Of a stretch of 64,000 nucleotides of DNA, positions 16,358 to 27,998 are shown one piece after another; position 1 is the stretch's first letter; each line of letters begins with the position of its first letter. The position numbers and the translations under genes were made by a program. Source of the DNA: JACCZX01 sp963729165 (GTDB taxonomy: Bacteria; Pseudomonadota; Gammaproteobacteria; Burkholderiales; Burkholderiaceae_F); NCBI GenBank assembly GCA_963729165.1, contig CAVSMM010000004.1:1-64000 (forward strand). The letters run 5' to 3'. The notes beneath the pieces are model-generated. The model searched no databases. It was not told the origin of the DNA and was given only the letters and a program-made list of their open reading frames with translations.

Positions 16358-16627
16358 ATGTCAGTTGCAGATATCAACAAGTCGGAAATCGTCGCCAAGT
16401 ATCAGCGCGCGCAGGCCGATACCGGATCCCCCGAAGTGCAGATTGCGCTGCTGACGGCTCGGATCAATGAATTGACCGATCACTTCAAGGCGCACGTCAA
16501 GGATCATCACTCTCGCCGCGGCCTGCTGAAGATGGTCAGCCGGCGCCGCAAGTTGCTCGACTATTTAAAAGGCAAGAACCCGGAATCGTATAAGGGGCTG
16601 ATCGACAGCCTCGGACTGCGCAAGTAG
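16358..16627 (+). CDS. rpsO: 30S ribosomal protein S15
   Basis: 89 residues, the standard S15 length. S15 is a primary 16S rRNA-binding protein of the small-subunit platform. Recognisable segments are YQRAQADTGSPEVQIALLTA, HFKAHVKDHHSRRGLLKMVS and RRRKLLDYLKGKNPESYK. It is followed by an intrinsic terminator and then pnp, the same rpsO-pnp order as in most proteobacteria. Confidence 0.98.
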   Translation: MSVADINKSEIVAKYQRAQADTGSPEVQIALLTARINELTDHFKAHVKDHHSRRGLLKMVSRRRKLLDYLKGKNPESYKGLIDSLGLRK

Positions 16628-16646
16628 TGTCCGATACGAAACAACC

Positions 16647-16679
16647 AAGCCCGCGCGGAACGGTCTGCGCGGGCTTTTT
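16647..16679 (+). terminator. Intrinsic terminator after rpsO
   Basis: AAGCCCGCGC at 16647-16656 pairs with GCGCGGGCTT at 16667-16676, and five Ts end at 16679. It lies 20 bases after the rpsO stop and would separate rpsO from pnp or give read-through control. Confidence 0.85.
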
Positions 16680-16744
16680 GCGTTCTGTCGATGCGTTCGT
16701 ATGCAGCGAATGACGAGAACGCGGCGAATGACAAAGGAATGATC

Positions 16745-18853
16745 ATGTTCGAGAAAGTAACGAAAAGTTTTTCGTACGGCGCTCACACGGTGACGCTGGA
16801 AACCGGCGAGATCGCCAGGCAGGCAGATGGCGCAGTGCTGTGCTCGGTCGGCGATACGGTCGTGTTGGCCACGGTGGTGGCGCGCAGGCAGGCCAAGCCA
16901 GGCCAGGATTTCTTTCCGCTGACAGTTGACTATGTAGAGAAAACATACGCAGCGGGCCGCATTCCGGGCGGGTTCTTCAAGCGCGAAGGTCGGCCGTCCG
17001 AAAAAGAAACGCTGACATCGCGACTGATTGACCGGCCGCTGCGTCCGCTCTTTCCGGATGGCTTCTATAACGAAGTACAGGTCGTGATCCACGTCCTGTC
17101 GGTCGACGCAGAGATCGATCCCGACATTCCCGCGTTGATAGGCGCTTCGGCGGCAGTCTCGCTGGCCGGGATTCCCTTCAAGGGGCCGATCGGCGCGGCG
17201 CGCGTCGGCTATGTCGATGGTCAGTACGTGATCAACCCGACCGCGACGCAGCTGCAGACGTCGCAGATGAACCTGATCGTCGCTGGCACCGAACGCGCGG
17301 TGTTGATGGTCGAGTCGGAAGCTGATCAGTTGCCCGAGGATGTGATGCTGGGCGGCGTGATGCACGGGCACCAGCAGATGCAGGCCGTTATCAACGCAAT
17401 TCATGATCTGGTGCGCGATGCCGGCAAGCCGGCGTGGGAATGGCAGCCTGCGGCCAAGAACGAAGCATTGATGGCCTCGTTGGTGCAAACCGCCGGGGCG
17501 CAGCTGCGTGAGGCGTATCAGATGCGCAGCAAGCAGGCGCGCCAGAATCGCATCAAGGAGATCTATGCATCGACATTGAGCGCGGCGGGGCCCGAAGTTG
17601 ACGGCAACGAAGCCAGCAACATCCTGTTCGATCTCGAGGCGAAGATCGTTCGCAGCCAGATTCTCGAAGGCGAGCCTCGCATCGACGGGCGCGACACGCG
17701 CACGGTGCGGCCGATCGAGATTCGGCTCGGTGTTTTGCCGCGCACGCACGGCTCGGCGTTGTTCACACGCGGCGAGACTCAGGCGCTGGTGATTGCGACG
17801 CTGGGCACCAAACAGGACGAGCAGATCATCGACGCGCTGCAGGGCGAGTATCGCGAGCGCTTCATGCTTCACTACAACATGCCGCCGTTCGCGACCGGGG
17901 AGACCGGACGCGTCGGTGCGCCCAAACGACGCGAAGTCGGCCACGGCCGGCTCGCGAAGAGAGCGCTGCTTGCATGCCTGCCGTCGTATGAAGACTTTCA
18001 GTACTCGCTGCGGGTCGTGGCGGAGATCACCGAATCGAACGGCTCGTCGTCGATGGCGTCGGTGTGCGGCGGCTGTCTGGCGCTGATGGACGCCGGCGTG
18101 CCGATGAAGGCGCACGTGGCCGGTGTCGCGATGGGGCTGATCAAGGAAGGCAACAAGTTTGCAGTGCTGACCGACATCCTCGGCGACGAAGATCATCTGG
18201 GCGACATGGACTTCAAGGTCGCAGGCACCGCGACCGGAATTACCGCGCTGCAGATGGACATCAAGATCGAAGGCATTACGCGCGAGATCATGCAGGTCGC
18301 GCTGGCGCAGGCAAAGGAAGCGCGCATGCACATTCTGCAGAAGATGCAGGACGCCATCGGTGCCTCGCGCGGTGAATTGTCGGCATTTGCGCCGCGCATG
18401 ATCAAGATGAAGATCAATCCTGAAAAGATTCGCGATGTGATCGGCAAGGGCGGTGCGGTGATTCGCGCGTTGACCGAAGAAACCGGCACGCAGATCGACA
18501 TCGAGGACGATGGCACGATCATCATCGCCAGCGTCGATCAGGACAAAGGCCGCGAAGCGCAGCGCCGCATCGCCGAGCTGACGGCAGAGGTCGAAGTCGG
18601 CAAGGTCTACGACGGCACCGTGCTGCGGCTGCTCGACTTCGGCGCGATCGTGCAGATCCTGCCGGGCAAGGATGGTCTGCTGCACATCTCGCAGATCGCC
18701 AATGAACGAGTCAACGCAGTCGCCGACTACCTGAAGGAAGGCCAGGCGGTCAAGGTCAAGGTGATCGAAGCCGACGAAAAAGGGCGCGTGCGGTTGTCGA
18801 TGAAGGCAGTCGCAGGCGAAGGCGCGGCCGCCGCCCAGCAACAGCAACAATAG
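16745..18853 (+). CDS. pnp: Polyribonucleotide nucleotidyltransferase
   Basis: About 702 residues, intact. Phosphorolytic 3'-5' exoribonuclease and degradosome-type RNA decay enzyme. It has two RNase PH domains (ETGEIARQADGAVLCSVGDT near the start and SALFTRGETQALVIATLGT in the second), the KH motif IGKGGAVIRALTEETG, and the S1 domain GKVYDGTVLRLLDFGAIVQI. It ends in a short glutamine tail. I start at ATG 16745, six bases after AAAGGA, giving MFEKVTKSF; ATG 16739 is also possible. Confidence 0.96.
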   Translation: MFEKVTKSFSYGAHTVTLETGEIARQADGAVLCSVGDTVVLATVVARRQAKPGQDFFPLTVDYVEKTYAAGRIPGGFFKREGRPSEKETLTSRLIDRPLRPLFPDGFYNEVQVVIHVLSVDAEIDPDIPALIGASAAVSLAGIPFKGPIGAARVGYVDGQYVINPTATQLQTSQMNLIVAGTERAVLMVESEADQLPEDVMLGGVMHGHQQMQAVINAIHDLVRDAGKPAWEWQPAAKNEALMASLVQTAGAQLREAYQMRSKQARQNRIKEIYASTLSAAGPEVDGNEASNILFDLEAKIVRSQILEGEPRIDGRDTRTVRPIEIRLGVLPRTHGSALFTRGETQALVIATLGTKQDEQIIDALQGEYRERFMLHYNMPPFATGETGRVGAPKRREVGHGRLAKRALLACLPSYEDFQYSLRVVAEITESNGSSSMASVCGGCLALMDAGVPMKAHVAGVAMGLIKEGNKFAVLTDILGDEDHLGDMDFKVAGTATGITALQMDIKIEGITREIMQVALAQAKEARMHILQKMQDAIGASRGELSAFAPRMIKMKINPEKIRDVIGKGGAVIRALTEETGTQIDIEDDGTIIIASVDQDKGREAQRRIAELTAEVEVGKVYDGTVLRLLDFGAIVQILPGKDGLLHISQIANERVNAVADYLKEGQAVKVKVIEADEKGRVRLSMKAVAGEGAAAAQQQQQ

Positions 18854-18865
18854 TTTCAAACACGT

Positions 18866-18883
18866 GCGGCGTCGCGACGCCGC
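18866..18883. repeat. 18-bp perfect palindrome after pnp
   Basis: GCGGCGTCG followed directly by CGACGCCGC, a gapless palindrome 12 bases past the pnp stop and 10 before the peptidase start. It could form a cruciform or RNA hairpin, but no T run follows, so a terminator is not demonstrated. Confidence 0.35.
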
Positions 18884-18892
18884 CTGAGCTTG

Positions 18893-21007
18893 ATGTCACC
18901 CCTCACAGCGAGAACTGTCCTGCTGCTGGCCGCTGCGGCATGGGCAACTGCGCTGCCGGCGCAGATCCCGATGCCGACCGAACCTGACGATCCGTATCTG
19001 TGGCTCGAAGAAGTCGACGGCGTACGCGCACTCGACTTCGCGCGTGCTGCGAGCTCGCGCACCCTGTCGGAGCTGCGCGAGCGATCGCAGTTCGCGCAGA
19101 TTCGCGATCAGGTGCGCGAGGTGCTCGACTCGCGCGAGCGCATTCCGCAGGCCGCCGGGCACGGCGATCATCTTTACAACTTCTGGCAGGACCGCGCCAA
19201 CCCGCGCGGGCTTTGGCGCCGCACGACGTGGGCCGAGTACCGAAAGCCGCAGCCGGCGTGGGAAACCGTGCTCGACGTCGATGCGCTCGCGCGCGATGAA
19301 AAGGAAAACTGGGTTTGGAAGAACGCACAGTGCCTGCCGCCGCGCGGCGATCGCTGTTTGATCAGCCTGTCGCGCGGGGGTGGCGATGCGATCGTCGTGC
19401 GCGAGTTCGATCTGGCCAGCAAGCAGTTCGTCGCTGACGGCTTTACGCTGCCCGAAGCGAAGTCCGATGTTGATTGGCGCGACCGCGACACGATCTACGT
19501 CAGCACCGATTTCGGCGCGGGCAGCCTGACCGACAGCGGCTATCCGCGCATCGTCAAGCGCTGGGCCCGCGGCACGCCGCTGGCACAAGCAGTCACCGTC
19601 TATGAAGGCCTGCGCACCGATGTCGGCGTCCAGGCGTGGGTCGACCATGACGTCCGCGATGGAACGACGCGAATCACCGAAGGCGTGCGCCGGTCGATCG
19701 CGTTCTACAACGGCGAAACTTTTGTGTTGCGCAGCGGAGCGCTCGTGCGACTTGAAGTTCCGAACGACTCTGCGCCACAGATCGTCGGCCCATGGCTCGT
19801 CCTCCGGCTGCGCACTGCATGGAACATCGGAGGCCGCTCGTACCCGGCCGGCGCGCTGATCGCAGCAAAGATGCAGGAGTTTTTGAACGGAAAGCGCGCG
19901 TTTGACGTTTTGTTCGAGCCGACCGCGCGCACTGCTCTGCAAAGGGACTGGTCGGCTACGCGCAACACGATCGTGCTCGACGTGCTCGATAACGTTCGCA
20001 GCCGGCTGTGGGTGCTGACACCGACCGACAGCGGCTGGCGTCGCGAGGAAATTGCGTTGCCTTCGCTGGGCGCGGCGAGTGCGCGGCCGGTCGATCGCTA
20101 CGCATCCGATCAGCTCTTCATCACCTATCAGGATTTTCTGACGCCACCGACGCTGTTCGTCGGCGCCGCCGGGCAACCGATCGAAAAGCTGAAGTCGGCG
20201 CCGGCGTTTTTCGATGCGTCGCTTATGGCGGTGCAGCAGCTCGAGACGAAATCGCGCGACGGCACGCGCGTGCCGTACTTCGTCATCGGTCCGGCCGGCG
20301 TCAAGAACGCGCCGACGATGCTGTATGGCTACGGCGGTTTCGAGAACTCGCTGGAACCGTTTTACAGCGGCGCGCTCGGCCGCGCTTGGCTCGCCCGCGG
20401 CGGCGTGCTGGTGATCGCGAACATTCGCGGCGGCGGCGAGTTCGGGCCTGCATGGCATCAGGCCGCGTTGAAGGAAAAACGCCAGAATTCTTTTGACGAT
20501 TTCATCGCGATTGCCGAAGATCTCGCGCGGCGCGGGATCGCGCAGCCGAAACAGATCGGAATTCGCGGCGGCAGCAACGGCGGTTTGCTGATCGGCGCTG
20601 CGTTGACGCAACGTCCCGAGCTGTTCGGCGCCGCAGTGGCGCAAGTGCCGCTGCTCGACATGAGGCGCTACAACAAGCTGCTGGCGGGTGCGAGCTGGAT
20701 GGCCGAGTACGGCGATCCCGACGTCCCCGAGCAGTGGGCTATATCTCCAAGTATTCGCCGTATCAGAACGTGCGCAAGGAAGCGCGTTATCCGCCGACGC
20801 TGTTCGTGACGTCGACGCGCGACGATCGAGTGCATCCCGGCACACGCCCGCAAGATGTTTGCGCGCATGCGCGAGCAGGGCCACGACGTCTGGTACTACG
20901 AGAACATCGAGGGCGGTCACGGCGCAGCTTCCAACAACGAACAGCGCGCGCTGATGGCCGCGATCGAGTACACGTTCCTGTGGAAACACCTCGGAGGCCG
21001 TCCGTGA
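18893..21007 (+). CDS. Prolyl oligopeptidase family (S9A) serine peptidase, two frameshifts
   Basis: A signal peptide (LLLAAAAWATALPAQ) leads to a mature protein starting PDDPYLWLEEVDGVRALDF, typical of S9A enzymes, then a beta-propeller and the alpha/beta-hydrolase domain with nucleophile motif GGSNGGLL. After DPDVPEQW the frame is lost near 20737 (one G missing from a G run would restore GYISKYSPYQNV), and again near 20842 (one extra A; removal restores VHPGHARKMFARM). The catalytic Asp (TRDDRV) and His (GGHGAASNN) lie in the restored frames, and the TGA is at 21005-21007. Probably an exported dipeptidyl/oligopeptidase. Confidence 0.85.
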
Positions 21008-21018
21008 CCGTGGCGTCG

Positions 21019-22019
21019 ATGCGCGCGATCGAGATTGCGCAGCCCGGCGGGCCGGAGGTACTGCGGACTGATCGAGCGTGCCGATTCCGCAGCCGGCTGC
21101 CGGCGAAGTGCTGATTCGGGTGCAGGCGGCGGGCGTGAATCGACCGGATGTTCTGCAGCGCAAGGGAGCCTATGCGCCGCCGGCGGGTGCGTCGGACCTG
21201 CCCGGACTCGAAGTTGCCGGCGCGATCGAAAGCGGAGATCTCGGTGGCAGCGACTTCAAGATCGGTGACGCCGTGTGCGCGCTGGTCGCCGGCGGCGGCT
21301 ATGCCGAGTACTGCGTCGCGCCGGTCGCGCAGTGTTTGCCAAAGCCGCGCACGCTGTCGTTTGCCGAAGCGGCGGGATTGCCTGAGACGTACTTCACCGT
21401 TTGGAGCAATGTGTTCGATCGCGCACGATTGGCGCCTGGCGAGTCATTGCTGGTGCAGGGTGGCTCGAGCGGGATTGGAGTGGCGGCGATTCAGTTGGCG
21501 GCGGCGCTCGGCAAGCACGGTCTACGCGACCGCGGGCAGCGATGAGAAATGCCAAGCGTGCGTCGACCTCGGTGCGAAGCGTGCGATCAATTATCGAACC
21601 GAAGATTTCGTCGAGGTACTGAAAACGGAGACCGCCGGGCGAGGCGTCGATGTGATTCTCGACATGGTCGCCGGCGACTACCTGCCGCGCGAAGTGCAAT
21701 CGCTGGCCGACGACGGACGACTGGTCTTCATCGCGCTGCTCGGTGGTTCAAAGGCGCAGCTCGACCTGAACGCCGTACTGCGACGTCGGCTGACGATTAC
21801 CGGCTCGACGCTGCGACCGCGCTCGGTCGCGTTCAAGGCCGCGATTGCGAAACGGCTGCGCGAAGTGGTCTGGCCGCTGATCGAATCCGGACGCATCAAG
21901 CCGATGTTGTTCCGTACGTTTGCGCTGGCCGACGCGGCGGACGCGCATCGTTTGATGGAGTCCAGCCAGCACGTCGGCAAGATCGTGCTGAAAGTTGCAG
22001 CCGACGCGGAGCGCGAGCG

Positions 22020-22023
<4 letters not shown>
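21019..22023 (+). CDS. NAD(P)H quinone oxidoreductase (zinc-free MDR family), frameshifted
   Basis: MRAIEIAQPGGPEVLR starts at ATG 21019; two small indels near 21067-21082 shift it to PIPQPAAGEVLIRVQAAGVN, and another near 21513 shifts it to STVYATAGSDEKCQACVD. The joined product of about 330 residues has the quinone reductase pattern: GVNRPDVLQRKG, the nucleotide-binding VQGGSSGIGVAAIQLA, and LGAKRAINYRTEDF. It reduces quinones with NAD(P)H as a cytoplasmic enzyme. This gene commonly lies between pnp and tpiA in Burkholderiales. The indels look like sequence errors because every segment is conserved. Confidence 0.85.
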
Positions 22024-22761
<738 letters not shown>

Positions 22762-22793
22762 CATCGGATCAACAGACTGAAGAAGGACTCGGA

Positions 22794-23222
22794 ATGGCTT
22801 GGTTAACTACATTGCTGATTGTTGTGCAGGTGATTGCGGCCATTGCCGTCATCGTGCTGGTGTTGCTCCAGCACGGCAAAGGGGCAGATATGGGCGCGGC
22901 GTTCGGCGGCGGCGCGTCGGGCAGCCTGTTTGGCGCAACCGGTTCGGCGAATTTTCTTTCGCGCAGCACAGGCGTTGTGGCGACCGTCTTTTTTCTGGCG
23001 ACGCTTGGGCTGGCATACACCAGCACCGAGATCAAGCGTCCGGCGTCCGATACCGGCGGTGTGATGGGCACGGTGCCGGCAACGACTCCCGCGCCGGCGC
23101 CGAAAGATATCCCGACGCCGAGCGGTCAAGCGCCGCAGAGCGCTCCCGCCGCCGCGGTTCCTGCGGTGCCCAGCCGCGCCGGCAACATCAGACGTCCCGG
23201 CGAAGCCGAGCGACGTTCCTAA
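22794..23222 (+). CDS. secG: Preprotein translocase subunit SecG
   Basis: 142 residues. Two hydrophobic segments (LIVVQVIAAIAVIVLVLLQH and the VVATVFFLATLGLAY region) flank the conserved GKGADMGAAFGGGASGSLFG loop, diagnostic of SecG, the accessory membrane protein of SecYEG. A Pro/Ala-rich extension follows, common in betaproteobacteria. Start ATG 22794 follows AGAAGGACTCGG. It is located between tpiA and tRNA-Leu, a conserved arrangement. Confidence 0.95.
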   Translation: MAWLTTLLIVVQVIAAIAVIVLVLLQHGKGADMGAAFGGGASGSLFGATGSANFLSRSTGVVATVFFLATLGLAYTSTEIKRPASDTGGVMGTVPATTPAPAPKDIPTPSGQAPQSAPAAAVPAVPSRAGNIRRPGEAERRS

Positions 23223-23289
23223 GTAACCGCGCGACGTTGGCGCGCGAAAGCCACATCCGAGTTCAGTAGAATCTCACGGGATTTCCACT

Positions 23290-23374
23290 GCCCACGTGGT
23301 GGAATTGGTAGACACACCATCTTGAGGGGGTGGCGGCGAAAGCCGTGGGAGTTCGAGTCTCCCCGTGGGCACCA
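23290..23374 (+). tRNA. tRNA-Leu (anticodon GAG)
   Basis: An 85-base class II tRNA. The acceptor arm GCCCACG pairs with CGTGGGC. The anticodon stem CCATC/GGTGG encloses loop TTGAGGG with anticodon GAG. A variable arm follows, the T arm contains GTTCGAGTC, and the CCA end is encoded at 23372-23374. It lies between secG and nuoA. Confidence 0.97.
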
Positions 23375-23394
23375 CCGTACAGCAAGCCACACAC

Positions 23395-23760
23395 GTGATT
23401 CTCGAAAACTATCTTCCGATTTTGCTGTTCATCCTGGTGGGGCTTGCGATCGGGGCGGCACCGATGTTGATCGGCGCAGTGCTCGGTCCGCGCAAACCCG
23501 ATCCGGAAAAGATGTCTCCGTACGAGTGCGGGTTCGAGGCGTTCGAAGACGCCCGTATGAAGTTCGACGTGCGGTATTACCTGGTTGCGATCCTGTTCAT
23601 CATCTTCGATCTCGAAATCGCTTTCCTTTTTCCCTGGGGTGTCGTGCTCGGAGATCTTGGCGTCTGGAGCGCCGGCTTCTGGGCGATGATGTTGTTTCTT
23701 GCGATCCTTACCGTCGGCTTCATCTACGAGTGGAAAAAGGGCGCGCTGGACTGGGAATAG
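23395..23760 (+). CDS. nuoA: NADH-quinone oxidoreductase subunit A
   Basis: 121 residues with three membrane helices; a small membrane-arm subunit at the quinone-site junction of complex I. Diagnostic: GPRKPDPEKMSPYECGFEAF and RYYLVAILFIIFDLEIAFLF. I choose GTG 23395 (MILENYLPILLF), because the only upstream start in frame, GTG 23365, lies inside the tRNA. No clear Shine-Dalgarno lies in the 20 bases between the tRNA end and the start. Confidence 0.93.
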   Translation: MILENYLPILLFILVGLAIGAAPMLIGAVLGPRKPDPEKMSPYECGFEAFEDARMKFDVRYYLVAILFIIFDLEIAFLFPWGVVLGDLGVWSAGFWAMMLFLAILTVGFIYEWKKGALDWE

Positions 23761-23763
23761 GCG

Positions 23764-24240
23764 ATGGCTCTTGAAGGTCACCTGAACGAAGGCTTCGTCA
23801 CGACCAGCGTCGACAAGGTGCTGAACTGGTCGAAGACCGGGTCGCTCTGGCCGATGACGTTCGGCCTTGCGTGTTGTGCGGTCGAGATGATGCACGCCGG
23901 CGCCGCGCGTTATGACCTCGATCGCTTCGGTATTTTCTTTCGCCCGAGTCCACGCCAGTCGGATCTGATGATCGTTGCCGGCACGCTGTGCAACAAGATG
24001 GCGCCGGCGTTGCGCAAGGTGTACGACCAGATGGCGGAGCCGCGCTGGGTGATCAGCATGGGTTCATGCGCGAATGGCGGCGGGTATTACCACTACAGCT
24101 ACTCGGTCGTGCGCGGCTGCGACCGAATCGTGCCGGTCGACGTTTACGTGCCGGGTTGTCCTCCAACCGCAGAAGCGCTGATCTACGGAATCATTCAGTT
24201 GCAGAACAAGATTCGTCGCACCAACACCATAGCCCGGTGA
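23764..24240 (+). CDS. nuoB: NADH-quinone oxidoreductase subunit B
   Basis: 158 residues. Carries the terminal [4Fe-4S] cluster N2 that hands electrons to quinone. The cluster ligands are visible: the paired cysteines in FGLACCAVEMM, then GSCANGGGYYHYSYS and VYVPGCPPTAEALIYG. Intact and of standard length. Its stop overlaps the nuoC start. Confidence 0.97.
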   Translation: MALEGHLNEGFVTTSVDKVLNWSKTGSLWPMTFGLACCAVEMMHAGAARYDLDRFGIFFRPSPRQSDLMIVAGTLCNKMAPALRKVYDQMAEPRWVISMGSCANGGGYYHYSYSVVRGCDRIVPVDVYVPGCPPTAEALIYGIIQLQNKIRRTNTIAR

Positions 24241-24841
24241 TGAACCCGCTGGACGAACTGTCCGAACGTTTGAGGTCGGCGCTGGGCGATAGGCTGCAGG
24301 CGCTCGTCATCGCTCTCGATGAGGTGACGATTGTCATCAAGGGGCAGGATCATTTGTCGGTTGCCGAAACACTGCGCGACGACGAACTGCTGGCCTTCGA
24401 GCAATTGATCGATCTGTGCGGCGTCGATTACTTCTCCTATGGCGAAGGTGCATGGGATGGCGCGCGCTACGCGGTGGTGATGCATCTGCTGTCACTGAAG
24501 CACAACTGGCGCGTGCGCGTGCGCATCGTTCTGCGCTGACGATGATCTACCGCTGGTGGAATCGGTGACCAGCGTGTGGGCCGGCGCCAACTGGTTCGAG
24601 CGCGAAGCGTTCGATCTGTACGGGATCGTGTTCGAAGGTCATCCCGATCTGCGGCGGCTGCTGACCGACTACGGCTTCGTCGGCCACCCGTTTCGCAAGG
24701 ACTTTCCGATCTCGCGGTTATGTCGAGATGCGATATGACCCCGAGCAGAAGAGGGTGATCTATCAGCCGGTAACGATCGAGCCGCGCGAGATCGTGCCGC
24801 GTGTGATTCGCGAAGAGAACTACGGCCAGGGGCGGGAGTGA
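24240..24841 (+). CDS. nuoC: NADH-quinone oxidoreductase subunit C, two frameshifts
   Basis: Peripheral-arm subunit (30-kDa family). The first frame runs MNPLDELSERLRSALGDRLQ to HNWRVRVRIVL and hits a stop at 24538. Removing one C near 24534 restores ADDDLPLVESVTSVWAGANW and the family signature WFEREAFDLYGIVFEGHPDL. A second extra C near 24715 must be removed to join DFPIS to GYVEMRYDPEQKRVIYQPV. The joined protein is about 200 residues, ends at TGA 24839-24841 and overlaps nuoD. Both breaks look like one-base insertions. Confidence 0.92.
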
Positions 24842-26095
24842 TGGCCGAGATCAAAAACTACACCCTCAACTTCGGACCGCAGCATCCCGCCGCGCACGGC
24901 GTGTTGCGCCTGGTGCTGGAGCTCGACGGCGAAGTGATCGAGCGCGCCGATCCGCATATCGGGCTTCTGCACCGCGCGACCGAGAAGCTTGCTGAGACGC
25001 GCACCTATCTGCAGTCGGTGCCTTACATGGACCGGCTCGACTACGTCTCGATGATGTGCAACGAGCACGCCTACGTGATGGCGATCGAGAAGCTGCTCGG
25101 CGTCGAGGTGCCGATTCGCGCGCAGTACATCCGCGTGATGTTCGACGAGCTGACGCGCTTAATGAATCATCTGCTGTGGATTGGCGCGCACGGCCTCGAC
25201 GTCGGCGCGATGGCGGTGTTCTTGTACGCGTTTCGCGAGCGTGAAGACCTGATGGACATGTACGAGGCGGTGTCGGGTGCGCGGATGCACGCGGCGTACT
25301 ACCGGCCCGGCGGCGTGTATCGCGATCTGCCCGATGCGATGCCGCAGCACAAGAACACAAAGTACCGCAGCGAGCAGGACATCAAGCGTCTGAACGAGAA
25401 CCGGCAGGGTTCGCTGCTCGACTTCATCGAAGATTTCACCGATCGCTTTCCGAAGCACGTGGACGAATACGAAACGTTGCTGACCGACAATCGGATCTGG
25501 AAGCAGCGTCTCGTAGGTATCGGTGTCGTATCGCCCGAGCGTGCGTTGCAGCTCGGCTTCACAGGGCCGATGCTGCGCGGCTCTGGGATCGAATGGGATC
25601 TGCGCCGCAAGCAGCCATACGAGGTGTACGACAAGCTCGAATTCGCGATTCCGATCGGCAAGAACGGCGACTGCTATGACCGTTATCTGGTGCGCGTTGC
25701 CGAGATGCGTCAGAGCAATTCGATCATCAGGCAGTGCATCGCGCTGGTTGCGCGCGAATCCCGGCCCGGTGATGACGGACGACCACAAGGTCGCGCCGCC
25801 GTCACGAATCGATATGAAGACGGGCATGGAAGACCTGATTCACCATTTCAAGCTGTTCACTGAGGGATTTCACGTGCCGCCGGGCGAGGTCTACGCCGCG
25901 GTCGAACATCCAAAGGGCGAGTTCGGTATCTATTTGATCTCGGATGGAGCCAATAAGCCCTATCGCTTGAAGATCCGCGCCGCCGGCTTTCCGCATCTGC
26001 AGTCGCTCGATGAAATGGCGCGCGGTCACATGATCGCGGATGCAGTGACGATCATCGGAACGCAGGACATCGTATTCGGGGAAATCGATCGATGA
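24841..26095 (+). CDS. nuoD: NADH-quinone oxidoreductase subunit D, one frameshift
   Basis: 49-kDa subunit that forms the quinone-reduction site with NuoB. It starts MAEIKNYTLNFGPQHPAAHG with the conserved His residues, followed by IGLLHRATEKLAETRTYLQS and the CNEHAYVMAIEKLLG segment. Near 25744 one extra C breaks the frame; removing it joins QCIA to WLRANPGPVMTDDHKVAPPS. The C-terminus IGTQDIVFGEIDR is standard. The joined length is about 417 residues. Confidence 0.94.
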
Positions 26096-26181
26096 GCGCC
26101 GCCGGCCGCTCCCAAGGCGCTCGGTCGCCCTCGCGGGGACCGGCCGGCGCTCGGCGCCGTAGGGGACAAACATGAGCGCCG
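26092..26181 (+). repeat. Palindromic spacer flanked by 10-bp direct repeats at the nuoD/nuoE junction
   Basis: ATGAGCGCCG occurs at 26092-26101, overlapping the nuoD stop, and again at 26172-26181 as the true nuoE start. The DNA between contains GCCGGCCG (26101-26108) and its reverse complement CGGCCGGC (26141-26148) plus other GC-rich symmetry. Most neighbouring nuo junctions overlap or are nearly abutting, so an inserted repeat unit or tandem duplication of the nuoE start is inferred. Confidence 0.5.
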
Positions 26182-26681
26182 TTCCCAAACCGAAGCTGTT
26201 GCTGTCTGCCGACGCGTATCGACCGGATCGATCGCGAAGCCGCTAAGTTTCCCGTCGAGCAGCGCCGCTCGGCCGTGATGGCTGCGCTTGCGATCGCTCA
26301 GGATGAGCTGGGCTGGTTGTCGAAGGAAGCGATGGAGGAAGTTGCGGACTATCTCGGGATGCCGCCGATCGCGGTGTACGAGGTCGCAACGTTCTACAGC
26401 ATGTACAACCTGAAGCCCATTGGCCGTCACAAGATCACGATCTGCACGAATCTGCCGTGCGCACTGTCGGGCGCGACGCGCGCTGCCGAGCACCTGAAGC
26501 AGCGACTTGGCATCGGTTTCAACGAAACGACCGCCGACGGTGCGTTCACGTTGAAAGAGGGCGAATGCTTCGGTGCGTGCGGTGACGCGCCGGTTCTGCT
26601 GGTCAATAACAAGCGCATGGAAAGCTTCATGAGCAACGAACGGCTCGACGCGCTGCTGTCGGAACTGGAGTTGGCCGCACG

Positions 26682-26685
<4 letters not shown>
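26172..26685 (+). CDS. nuoE: NADH-quinone oxidoreductase subunit E, one frameshift
   Basis: 24-kDa thioredoxin-fold subunit carrying the [2Fe-2S] cluster N1a. ATG 26172 gives MSAVPKPKLLLSADAY. An extra C near 26223 breaks the frame; removing it joins to RIDREAAKFPVEQRRSAVMA. The cluster motif is intact: CTNLPCALSGA and then GECFGACGDAPVLLV. About 170 residues after joining. The stop overlaps the nuoF start as ATGA. Confidence 0.93.

Positions 26686-27994
<1,309 letters not shown>

Positions 27995-27998
<4 letters not shown>

Noticed and set aside
16565..18859. A 764-codon open frame antisense to pnp, and similar long antisense frames over the S9 peptidase (18896-21163), nuoL (33033-34466), nuoM (34841-36409) and nuoH (30608-31609).
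   Set aside because: They mirror highly conserved genes on the other strand, have His/Arg-rich composition without recognisable domains, and are expected in GC-rich coding DNA.
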